DNA from: HLUCCA09 sp039189975 | Lineage (GTDB): Bacteria; Pseudomonadota; Alphaproteobacteria; Rhodobacterales; Rhodobacteraceae | NCBI GenBank assembly: GCA_039189975.1 | Contig: JBCCYI010000247.1 | Span: 1-5,725, forward strand | Length of the DNA: 5,725 bases | Reading direction: 5' to 3' | Part shown: positions 1 to 5,185 of the stretch, piece after piece | Layout of the letters: each line of letters starts with the position of its first letter | Numbering within the stretch: position 1 is the first letter of the stretch | Notes under the pieces: generated by a model | Databases searched by the model: none | Seen by the model: only the letters and a program-made list of their open reading frames with translations | Told to the model about the DNA's origin: nothing | Position numbers and translations under genes: made by a program

Positions 1-1
1 C

Positions 2-46
2 CGCATGATCGGTGAAATGCATGCGCGCCTGATCCGACGCAGCTGA
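2..46 (+). CDS. 3' end of an upstream gene (14 residues, product unknown)
   Basis: Reading from base 2 gives 14 codons ending RLIRRS and then TGA at 44-46. The A of that stop is also the A of the ATG that starts the amidotransferase, making a TGATG junction. Such one-base overlaps are typical of translationally coupled genes in one operon. No strong Shine-Dalgarno precedes the amidotransferase start, which fits coupling. The fragment is too short to identify or to test by codon use, and the call rests mainly on the junction. It could be a chance open frame. Confidence 0.4.
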   Translation, partial: RMIGEMHARLIRRS

Positions 47-822
47 TGTGCCGGCTCGCCGCCTATCTGGGCCCCTCGCGGCCCCTGTCAGAGATTGTAG
101 TCGACCCGAGCCATTCTCTCGTCGCGCAGAGCCAGGACGCTCTTGAGGCGAAACTGTCCGTCAACGGAGACGGATTTGGCATCGCCTGGTACGGCGAGCG
201 GTCTGATCCCGGTCTCTACAAGGACATCCTGCCAGCCTGGTCTGATACCAACTTGCTCAGCCTGTGCCGACATATCAGTTCGCCGCTGTTTCTCGCGCAT
301 GTCCGTGCCTCGACGGAGGGCGAAACAGCGCGCGCGAATTGTCACCCGTTTACCCATGGGGCGTGGAGCTTTATGCACAACGGTCAAACCGGCTCCTTCC
401 TTGCATTGCGGAGACCATTGGAAGCCAGCCTGCCGGACGATCTCTATGCCCTTCGCCGAGGCAGCACGGATTCCGAGCTGCTGTTTCTGCTCTTGCTCAG
501 CGCGGGTCTTGGGGACGATCCAGAACGGGCATGTCGCGTTGTCCTAGCGGAATTGACCCAGACGGCGCGATCTGCCCGTGTGCCCGCGTTCTTTCGCCAA
601 ACATGCGTCTTTTCGGACGGCCATAGCCTCTATTGTTTCCGTTACGCGAGCGATGGCCGGTGTCCAACGCTCTATGTCTCGCGCAGCTTTGCAGGGGAAG
701 GGTTGGTCGTTGCGTCCGAACCTCTGGACGGCACGCCCGACCATTGGTCGGAGGTTCCGCAGAACCGTTTGGTGAGACTGGACGCGACCGACGATGCCAC
801 CTCTGGCCTGCTCGCCGCATAA
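46..822 (+). CDS. Class II glutamine amidotransferase (GATase_4/6, YafJ/EgtC-like), 258 aa
   Basis: A cytoplasmic N-terminal-nucleophile amidotransferase domain standing alone, expected to hydrolyse a glutamine or gamma-glutamyl amide. The physiological substrate cannot be told from sequence. Cys2 follows the start Met directly and would be the nucleophile after Met removal. The family blocks are in order: NGDGFGIAWYG (40-50), LAHVRAST (83-90, with His85 and Arg87), NCHPF (98-102), FMHNGQ (109-114), STDSE (140-144) and ASEPLD (223-228). The length of about 258 is normal for the stand-alone family. The start is fixed because Cys must be residue 2, and ATG 46 overlaps the upstream TGA. There is no clear ribosome site of its own, so coupling to the upstream gene is likely. 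Relatives include EgtC of ergothioneine synthesis and YafJ. With no egtB or egtD visible here, neither name is justified. No damage is seen. Confidence 0.93.
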   Translation: MCRLAAYLGPSRPLSEIVVDPSHSLVAQSQDALEAKLSVNGDGFGIAWYGERSDPGLYKDILPAWSDTNLLSLCRHISSPLFLAHVRASTEGETARANCHPFTHGAWSFMHNGQTGSFLALRRPLEASLPDDLYALRRGSTDSELLFLLLLSAGLGDDPERACRVVLAELTQTARSARVPAFFRQTCVFSDGHSLYCFRYASDGRCPTLYVSRSFAGEGLVVASEPLDGTPDHWSEVPQNRLVRLDATDDATSGLLAA

Positions 823-1289
823 TGGGCCATTGTGATCGAATGCGTCACTCTCGGAGCAAGGCCGTGGCCATAGACGGACGGGGCACGTCACGCATCGCGC
901 GGGGTTCTCCGCGTCAGCCTTCAGAGCAGAACGCGTAACCCGTCCTGCCGAGGGGCGGCACATTGGGGTGTCGGGCATCAAGGCGGCGGCGGTTCCATGA
1001 TCGAGCAGGGCTGAGGGTGTTGGCAACACCACACTGCACGATTGTGCTTCGCCAGCGTTCCCAAAGGTCGTCACTGCCAGCTACACAGAAGTTCCGGGCG
1101 GCCACGATGCTGAAGTATCCTGAAGTAAGGAATCGCAGCCCAGGAGAGTTGTTCGTTTACAAGACCGACAACGTCAGTTCCACGGGTCAGATGAAGAGCA
1201 GTATACGGTCTGTACTTCTTCAAGGCTAGCTGGTGCGGATTGTTGAATACCAATCCTGACGCATGCGATACGTTTGCAAGTCCGGTGAG
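823..1289. other. Intergenic stretch with no supported gene
   Basis: I find no convincing coding region on either strand. Short open frames exist but have unnatural compositions and match nothing I know. A perfect small hairpin lies at 1016-1030 (GGTGTT, loop GGC, AACACC) and a weaker one at 898-913 (CGCGG/CCGCG). Neither is followed by a T run, so neither makes a convincing intrinsic terminator for the amidotransferase gene. GC content falls towards the right, nearer 1100-1280, matching the 129-residue frame that follows. Confidence 0.6.
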
Positions 1290-1679
1290 TTAGGATGCAA
1301 GGGCCACACAGTTCTGCTTTTTCTCACTGAGAGCTTCGTCAACCTTGGCATTGCGCTCCGCTAAGAGCTGCACTTCGTACTGGGGGGAACCAAATGTGCC
1401 TACGGATCGAACGACCTTGACCCTCGCACGGCTGCCAGCAAGTTCGATTGTCTCGCGCTGAAAGCGGTCTTGCATACGCGGCGTGATCACAGCTTCCGAA
1501 AGGTCGTTGCCAGGCCTTGTGATTGCCGTCGTTGATGTCTCTTTCAGGCACTGCTCGAGATGGTGTGGCACACCGAACCGGGCTATCTTCACTGGAGCAA
1601 CTTTCAGCAGTGCTTCCGCCTGTTTTCGATCCTGAAGATCATCTAGGGTCAGAACCCATTGATTGCGCGATAAGCTCAT
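1290..1679 (-). CDS. Hypothetical protein, 129 aa, possibly 5'-truncated
   Basis: The product is not recognised. The composition is protein-like, mixed polar and hydrophobic, without the Arg/Pro/Ala runs of shadow frames in this window. It has no signal peptide, membrane segment or evident repeat. The C-terminal third (from about residue 100) is Lys/Glu-rich and likely helical, and it ends in NCVALAS. The ATG at 1679 lies two codons after an in-frame stop, with only a weak purine stretch ahead of it. The frame begins exactly where the end of the IS5-family remnant is expected (about 1680), so this ATG may be fortuitous and the frame may be the 3' part of a longer gene cut by that element. The TAA at 1290-1292 is a natural end. 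It stands alone, convergent with the amidotransferase gene, with no operon partner. Confidence 0.5.
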   Translation of the reverse strand: MSLSRNQWVLTLDDLQDRKQAEALLKVAPVKIARFGVPHHLEQCLKETSTTAITRPGNDLSEAVITPRMQDRFQRETIELAGSRARVKVVRSVGTFGSPQYEVQLLAERNAKVDEALSEKKQNCVALAS

Positions 1680-1765
1680 GACTCACTGCTCGAAAAGGGA
1701 GCGGTGGCGTGAGCAATCTATTCTGGCTGACGGACGCGCCGATGGGGCGTCTCGCATCCTTTGTC
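1680..1765 (+). mobile_element. Left-end remnant of an IS5-family (IS427-like) element
   Basis: This short piece contains the likely outer end (about 1680-1700, including TCGAAAAGGGAG) and the first codons of a transposase typical of IS427-group elements common in alphaproteobacteria. Similarity to the family stops at about 1755-1765, after some 15-20 codons. The rest of the element, including its right end, is absent from the window. The exact outer boundary is inferred from the position of the start codon, because I cannot see a matching inverted repeat. The remnant abuts the 129-residue frame on one side and unassigned GC-rich DNA on the other. Confidence 0.6.
1709..1765 (+). pseudogene. 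IS5-family transposase, first ~19 codons only
   Basis: Starting at GTG 1709, with a good Shine-Dalgarno AAGGGAG at 1695-1701, the frame begins MSNLFWLTDAPMGRLASF. This corresponds to the well-known N-terminus MSNLFWLTDAQMARL of IS427-group transposases. In those proteins the next residues are FFPKSHGKPRVDDRR, but here the frame continues into unrelated, Arg/Ala-rich sequence to a stop at 1913-1915. The catalytic DDE region is missing altogether, so the gene is a dead 5' stub. Whether it ended by deletion or by another element's insertion cannot be decided. Confidence comes from the distinctive N-terminal string and its correctly placed ribosome site. Confidence 0.65.
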
Positions 1766-1907
1766 GACGGCGGCGTAAGAAGCGGCCACGTGGCGGCGCA
1801 AGACCGGGCCAGAGGCTGGGTACCGAGCGCCATGGCGCGCGCGCTCCCCAAAGAGCTGGCGCGGGCCCTGGCGCTTCGGCCCGCGGGGCCAATCCTGCGA
1901 GGGGTGA
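1766..1907. other. Unassigned GC-rich, palindrome-rich block between two IS remnants
   Basis: This block is neither IS5 transposase nor recognisable IS21 end sequence. It holds several perfect self-complementary stretches: GCCACGTGGC at 1785-1794, GCGCCATGGCGC at 1827-1838, and an 8-bp stem at 1860-1867/1878-1885 with a 10-nt loop. An IS21 right terminal repeat should lie here, downstream of istB, but I see nothing resembling the GTGAAAGTCGG-type motif found at the other end. The IS21 right end is therefore probably lost. Confidence 0.45.
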
Positions 1908-2337
1908 TCAGGTAGCGGCGTCGGTCTTTCGGGCGCGGCTCTCACCGAGCCGATCGCTTTCGCCGTTCATCCCGAGGATGGTGGCGTGGTGGGTCAGCCG
2001 GTCGAGCGGAGCGCCGGTCAGGCGCTCGGTGCCGAAGGTTTCTGTCCATTTGTCGAACGGCAGGTTGCTGGTGATCCTCGTGGAGCCGCGCTCGGAGCGC
2101 TGCGAGATCAGGTCGAACAGTAGCTTGGCGCCGGTCTTGAACAGCGGCATGAAGCCCAGTTCGTCGATGATTAACGACTTGACGATGGCCAGCTGTTTTT
2201 TGCAGGCGGAGCAGACGACGCTCGTCGCGGGCCTCCATCAATGCGTTGACCCGCGCCGCGGCGGTGATGAAGCGGACCGGCAGCCCCTTCTGGCAGGCGG
2301 CCAGCCCCAGCCCCAGGGCGACATGAGTCTTGCCTGT

Positions 2338-2380
2338 GGTGAGCCATCAGGCCGCCATGCGTTCGAGACCGATGGCGAAC
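2338..2380 (+). repeat. 43-nt palindromic module, copy 1 (in istB Walker A)
   Basis: Reads GGTGAG, nine variable bases, then a stem-loop: CGCCATGCG (2353-2361), loop TTCGAGA (2362-2368), CCGATGGCG (2369-2377), then AAC. It replaces the two codons expected between GP and TGKT of the istB P-loop, a net gain of 37 nt by my reading of the family. GGTGAG, CGCCAT and CCGATGGCG occur at identical spacing in the module at 3674-3716 read on the minus strand. A second hairpin overlaps its left edge (GCCTG 2332-2336 with CAGGC 2348-2352, TGG with CCA, one bulged T). Confidence 0.75.
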
Positions 2381-2503
2381 GGGTCCGTGGGCGATGACGT
2401 TCTCGCTTCGGTTGACCCATTCGCAGCGGGCAAGCTCCAGCACCTGCATCTTGTTGCGCTTCGGGATCGCCTTGAAGTCGAGGCTCTTTGCAGCTGGAAA
2501 CCT

Positions 2504-2571
2504 CGCGGCGTTCTGCGCCTTCGAATGGTCCTCCGGACCATTTGATCCGCTCGCGCGGACCGGCTTGAACC
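2504..2571. repeat. Chain of hairpins inserted in istB (~56 bp net)
   Basis: Between the istB blocks VARR and RFPAAKSL there are 68 nt where the family needs about 12. The stretch and its right edge contain a strong stem TCGAATGGTCC/GGACCATTTGA (2521-2531/2535-2545, loop TCC, one G-T), then TCCGC/GCGGA (2546-2550/2555-2559), then CCGGC/GCCGG (2560-2564/2574-2578). A GGCG/CGCC hairpin lies at 2507-2519. The gain shifts the frame. It may be one composite or two adjacent insertions. A few of the bases must be original istB sequence, so the true ends are uncertain. Confidence 0.6.
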
Positions 2572-2668
2572 CCGCCGGGCGACCATCCCGCGCGCGCGGT
2601 CGATCAATTCCAGTTCGACGAGGCGGGCCAGGAACTGGACGCGGTCCAGTCCTTCGGCGGCGCCCCGC

Positions 2669-2756
2669 GCGCGGATGCGCGCAGACCCCTGAGTCTGGCG
2701 GCATCCGCCGCCGCGCGGATGCGCGCAGCCCCTTGAGTCCGGCGGCATCCGCCGCC
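2669..2756. repeat. Tandem pair of 44-bp palindromic units in istB
   Basis: Units 2669-2712 and 2713-2756 differ at only 3 of 44 positions. Each is an inverted repeat. In the first, GCGGATGC (2671-2678) pairs with GCATCCGC (2701-2708) and CAGAC (2682-2686) with GTCTG (2693-2697), leaving a 3-nt internal loop and a CCCTGA apex. The pair sits between the istB blocks LAR and AAEGLD. Removing 88 bp puts the two blocks back in one frame (LARPRGAAEGLD). The second copy has lost pairing in its inner stem, so it looks like a later, drifting duplicate. Confidence 0.85.
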
Positions 2757-3384
2757 GGGCGGGCCAGCCCCTCATACGCGCGCAGGCAGGTCGGCAGCTT
2801 CAGCGTCTTGAGGTGATCCGCGAGCAGGATCTTCGGGGCCGCGATCATGCCGCGTCCCCCGATAACAGCGATATGTCGCTGGCCGCCGACGTCGTCTCGA
2901 CCTCGGCGCGCGGCAGGGAGGGATAGACGTCGAGGTCCAGCTTCGGCGGTCGCTTCGAGACACGGCGGAGAACGAGGTGCTTCACGGCGTCGAAGCCGAC
3001 CGCCTTCAGTTGGAGGGCCTTCTTCACAGCGGCATGGAGATCGTCGATGTCGAAGGTCTCCAGCCGGCGCGGAACCTGGACATACTCGCGCCGCCCGACC
3101 CTGATCATCCGCGCGTCTATCACGCGGCGCGGGGTCGCGAACTCGGCTGGCGGGTCTCACTTGGCCAAGGGGGCTGCCTGATCCAGGGAATTGATCGTCC
3201 GCTCGATCAACGGCAGGGAGTGGACAGGATCGAAGACCGTGTCCACGCGATCGTGGCAGCGCGGATGGCGTGCAATGATCTCGCCACCGCAGCCGATCAC
3301 GACGGCGTCCACGTCGCCCCTGATCCAGACGTCGCGATGGCCGTAGGCGGCCGGCACCGAGTGGTCGTTCGTCTTGTAGCGCAC

Positions 3385-3427
3385 CCGTTGACCGGCGGGC
3401 GATGCCCTGCATCGCCGAGAGGGGGGC
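3385..3427. repeat. 43-nt palindromic insert of a different sequence (in istA)
   Basis: Lies between the istA blocks VSSQ and VRYKTND, where the family has two residues (Ala-Leu), so again 43 nt stand in place of 6. Its centre is a perfect hairpin: GGCGATGC (3398-3405), loop CCT (3406-3408), GCATCGCC (3409-3416). Apart from length and palindromy I see no convincing sequence kinship with the other three modules. It changes the reading frame of istA. Confidence 0.65.
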
Positions 3428-3673
3428 CTGGGAGCTGACCCTCCCGGTGGCCCGGTCGCAGGCATCCAACGGCGCCGCCGGCAGATCAGCCATGGCGGCC
3501 AGATCGCGCGAGAGTCGCTTCCCGATTGTCTCGGTCTGGCCGCGTTGGACGTCCGCCCGCCGCCCGCGGCACTGCTGCTCCAGGTAGGCGTTGAACGCGT
3601 CCCAGGTCGCGAACCGCGAGATCGGCACCATGAAGGTGCGGCAGGCGCAGCCGGCCAACCCCGCCACGTTGCC

Positions 3674-3716
3674 GGTCGCCATCGGGCTTGAGCCAATGGC
3701 GCCGCAAGGACTCACC
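3674..3716 (-). repeat. 43-nt palindromic module, copy 2 (in istA)
   Basis: On the minus strand it reads GGTGAG, nine bases, CGCCATTGG, loop CTCAAGC (plus positions 3686-3692), CCGATGGCG, ACC. The 9-bp stem lies at 3677-3685/3693-3701, with one G-T type pair on the minus strand. It lies between the istA blocks PGKGN and GNVAGLAG, just before the catalytic Glu position, replacing about 6 nt with 43. Over the stem-loop it matches the module at 2338-2380 at 20 of 25 positions, with equal internal spacing. Confidence 0.75.
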
Positions 3717-4137
3717 GTTTCCCTTGCCAGGACGGCCGTAGCGATCGCGGAACAGGTCGGGCGACAGGAACCCGCCGAAGAGCGTGGCCCGCTGACGCGT
3801 TCCATCTGAAAGGACCTTCGCCCCCAGGCGGCGGTCGCTGTCGCGGACGACCGAGATCGGCGCGTTGCCAAAGAACGCGACGGCGTGGACGTGGCCATCG
3901 ACCCAGGCTTCAGCCGTCGCCGCGGGAAATGCGTGCGCGACGCAGGCATCGCTGTGCGGCAGGTCCCAGAACGAAGAAACGCGCTGTCCGCTCGACCCCG
4001 CCGATGAGGGCCACCGCCTCGCCGCAGTCGGCCCTGGCATGACCCGGCGGAGGCGCCAACGGCACGAACACCTCGCGGCCGCGTCGTTCGCGCTCCCGGA
4101 TGTCGTCCTTCCCGTTCGTGTCGCCGCCGGTGAAGCC

Positions 4138-4180
4138 GCTCACCGTTGTCACTCGGACCAATGGCGCGACAGGACGCGTC
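4138..4180 (-). repeat. 43-nt palindromic module, copy 3, diverged (in istA)
   Basis: On the minus strand it contains GTCCT, then GCGCCATTGG, then a loop holding TCCGAGT (plus 4151-4157), and ends CAACGGTGAGC. GTCCT...GCGCCATTGG parallels the module at 3674-3716 with a one-base offset. The stem is CACCGTTG (4141-4148) with CAATGGCG (4159-4166), one mismatch and one G-T pair. It stands between RDD and GFTGG of istA, where the family has about two residues, giving the same net +37 and shifting the frame. Confidence 0.65.
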
Positions 4181-4442
4181 GTCGCGCGGCCGCTCAAACA
4201 CCCGCTTCGCCGTATGCCGCTTCATGCGATGGACTTGGCGGTCGCCCTCCAACCAGCCGTCGATGATCCCGGTGAACGCATCCAGCTTCGGCCGCGTCAC
4301 GGGAGCCGTCCGCCGGTATCCGGGCGGGACCGAGAACGCCATCATCTTCGCCACGCTGTCGCGAGAGAAATTGAAATGCCGCGCCGCTTCTCGCTGTCTC
4401 ATGCCTTCCGCGCAGGCCAGCCGAACCTTCTGATACAAGTCC

Positions 4443-4513
4443 ACGGTGAAAATCCTCCCGCCCTCCCAGTCATCAGAAAGGGCAAAAGGGGCCGACTTTC
4501 ACGCCGCCCGCGG
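4443..4513 (-). repeat. IS21 istA-proximal end with internal inverted motif
   Basis: On the minus strand the leader holds GGCGTGAAAGTCGGCCCC (about 4488-4505) and, in opposite orientation next to the start codon, GGATTTTCACCG (4443-4454). The shared core GTGAAA(A/G)TC is of the kind IS21 elements repeat near their ends for IstA binding. The outermost base cannot be fixed because the partner end is missing. Confidence 0.5.
4454..4458 (-). promoter_or_regulatory. Ribosome binding site of istA
   Basis: GGAGG on the minus strand, 9 nt before the GTG at 4444. It supports the GTG start and the family-typical N-terminus. It is still intact although the gene is dead. Confidence 0.7.
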
Positions 4514-4540
4514 CAACGCTATCCCGCCGCTCCCGTGGCC

Positions 4541-4694
4541 GACTTCTTCACCGCCGGTCTCACTTTGCTCCACCTGCAAAAAACAGCTGGCCATCGTCAA
4601 ATCGCTAATCATCGATGAACTGGGCCTCGTGCCGCTGTCCAAGACCGGCGCCGAGCGACTGTTCGAGCTGATCTCGCAGCGCTCCGAGCGCTGA
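4541..4694 (+). pseudogene. istB: Second istB fragment, inverted relative to the main element
   Basis: The segment 4568-4691 matches the main istB (2088-2211, minus strand) with about ten substitutions in 124 bp. It encodes QLAIVKSLIIDELGLVPLSK (Walker B block) and ends SQRSER, running straight into TGA at 4692-4694. Homology stops there, where the family continues GATLITSN. Upstream, FFTAG (from about 4543) resembles the start of the IstB block (F-I/T-T-A-A), but the sequence in between is deleted, so this is an internally deleted fragment. It carries the same six-A run (4578-4583) as the other copy. It comes from a related but distinct IS21 element. Confidence 0.8.
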
Positions 4695-5159
4695 CACTAG
4701 AAGGTCTGCTGTTCTTCTACACCGTCATGCAGCGCAAATGCGTTCTTTGAAGACTTTTTTCCTAGCATGATTGAGCTGGCACGCTGAACTTTCAATGTAG
4801 ACCTGCGAAGCCCTTAACCCATTTGATTGCGCCGACCTGCCCTCGTGGCGGGAGAAAATGGAGATTGAATTTTCTACAGTGCTTAAAACATGCGCCAGGA
4901 TTGAGTAATAACTTGAAGATCTATTTTTTACAATCACTTATGAATCGTTGTCGCTCGCACGAAAGCACTGACATCTACACTGCTATCAGTTGTTATCCCG
5001 TAGCTCTCTTTCAATCCTTTTATATGAGAGATTCGTCCGCGCCCCGCTCCCAGACAGGTTTCTACATATGCCTATACTGGAGCACATTAACCGTAGAGGG
5101 CATGCCCAGTCGCATCCAGTGACCCTAGTCTCAGTCTCGCCGATCCCGTAGTCTTACAC
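4695..5159. other. AT-richer spacer without a supported gene
   Basis: Base composition changes sharply after the istB fragment. The line 4921-4980 is about 40% GC, against well over 60% in the flanking IS DNA. A 70-residue minus-strand frame (4937-4725) and a 99-residue plus-strand frame (4823-5122) are open here, but neither resembles a known protein or has a convincing ribosome site. I treat the stretch as non-coding or as the remains of older foreign DNA trapped between IS remnants. Confidence 0.55.
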
Positions 5160-5184
5160 TGGAGTTCGCCCGGTTTCTTGGACG
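5160..5184. repeat. Terminal inverted repeat of the IS3-family element
   Basis: TGGAGTTCGCCCGGTTTC begins at 5160, right after AT-rich DNA, and runs towards the end of the transposase frame. It resembles the terminal repeats of IS3-family elements that end in a GGGG/ACTCCA-like motif. The partner end lies beyond the window, so the boundary is inferred from one side only and no target duplication can be checked. Confidence 0.6.
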
Positions 5185-5185
5185 T

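Larger units (their letters stand above)
1908..2848 (-). pseudogene. istB: istB, IS21-family AAA+ helper ATPase, multiply broken
   Basis: IstB binds DNA and ATP and delivers target DNA to the IstA transposase. Family blocks appear in order but in different frames: MIAAPKILLADHLKTLKLP (from 2848); AAEGLDRVQFLARLVELELIDR (2661 downwards, in two recognisable halves); KAIPKRNKMQVLELARCEWV; the Walker A remnant TGKTHVALGLGLA; MEARDERRLLRLQK; the Walker B block LIIDELGF; and the C-terminal part ending RKTDAAT at 1908. Breaks: two 44-bp palindromic units (2669-2756), a net gain of about 56 bp (2504-2571), a 9-bp in-frame loss after KSLDF, a 43-nt palindromic module splitting Walker A between GP and TGKT (2338-2380), and a sixth A in the LQK A-run (T6 at 2196-2201) that shifts frame before Walker B. 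No functional protein is possible without many corrections. Confidence 0.88.
2845..4444 (-). pseudogene. istA: istA, IS21-family DDE transposase, multiply broken
   Basis: Starts at GTG 4444 (MDLYQKVRLACAEGM) with GGAGG 9 nt upstream. An N-terminal helix-turn-helix (about residues 15-36, QREAARHFNFSRDSVAKMM) is followed by the DDE core and the C-terminal part ending SAASDISLLSGDAA at 2845. First catalytic Asp kept (HARADCGEA) and second kept (VVRDSDR). The Glu expected in the family block GAVEGL is Ala here (NVAGLAG). Breaks: 43-nt palindromic modules at 4138-4180, 3674-3716 and 3385-3427; a one-base gain near 3965-3972 (FFV|DLPHSD); and a TGA at 3157-3159 replacing the Trp of the usual APLAGWDLP block. 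Beyond that stop the reading stays in frame to the end. The stop overlaps the istB start (ATGA), the normal coupling for the family. The summed coding length matches a roughly 510-residue IstA once the inserts are removed. Confidence 0.9.
1908..4513 (-). mobile_element. Degenerate IS21-family element (istA-istB order, minus strand)
   Basis: The element has the standard IS21 layout: transposase gene istA followed by the AAA+ helper istB, overlapping by ATGA at 2845-2848. Both genes are inactivated by single-base indels, an in-frame stop and multiple palindromic insertions. The istA-proximal end is preserved to about 4500-4513, where GGCGTGAAAGTCGG reads on the minus strand. The istB-proximal end is not recognised. 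I see no target duplication. The element carries no cargo besides the small palindromic inserts, which are listed separately. Confidence 0.85.

Noticed and set aside
898..1030. Intrinsic terminator for the amidotransferase gene
   Set aside because: The hairpins at 898-913 and 1016-1030 are short and are not followed by a T run.
914..1229. Short frames on both strands after the amidotransferase
   Set aside because: They overlap one another, match no family I know and lack ribosome sites.
1766..1907. IS21 right terminal repeat
   Set aside because: I looked for a counterpart of the GTGAAAGTCGG motif of the other end in this block and did not find it.
2196..2201. Programmed -1 ribosomal frameshift at AAAAAAC in istB
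   Set aside because: The frame change needed to continue IstB is +1, and the gene is already broken at several other places, so a translational switch is not supported for this copy.
1663..2397. Plus-strand open frame of 244 codons
   Set aside because: Arg/Pro/Ser-rich shadow antisense to istB; it has no recognisable domain and crosses several unrelated remnants.
2669..2756. CRISPR array
   Set aside because: Two directly adjacent 44-bp units with no spacers and no cas genes; a tandem palindrome fits better.
2171..4444. A single open minus-strand frame of 757 codons covering istA and part of istB
   Set aside because: It begins as true IstA but is out of frame for long stretches and joins pieces of IstA, nonsense and IstB. 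Real family blocks jump between three frames, so it is an artefact of high GC, not a fusion protein.
4725..4937. 70-residue minus-strand frame in the AT-rich spacer
   Set aside because: Composition is not absurd, but there is no ribosome site, homology or context; open frames of this size are expected by chance in low-GC DNA.
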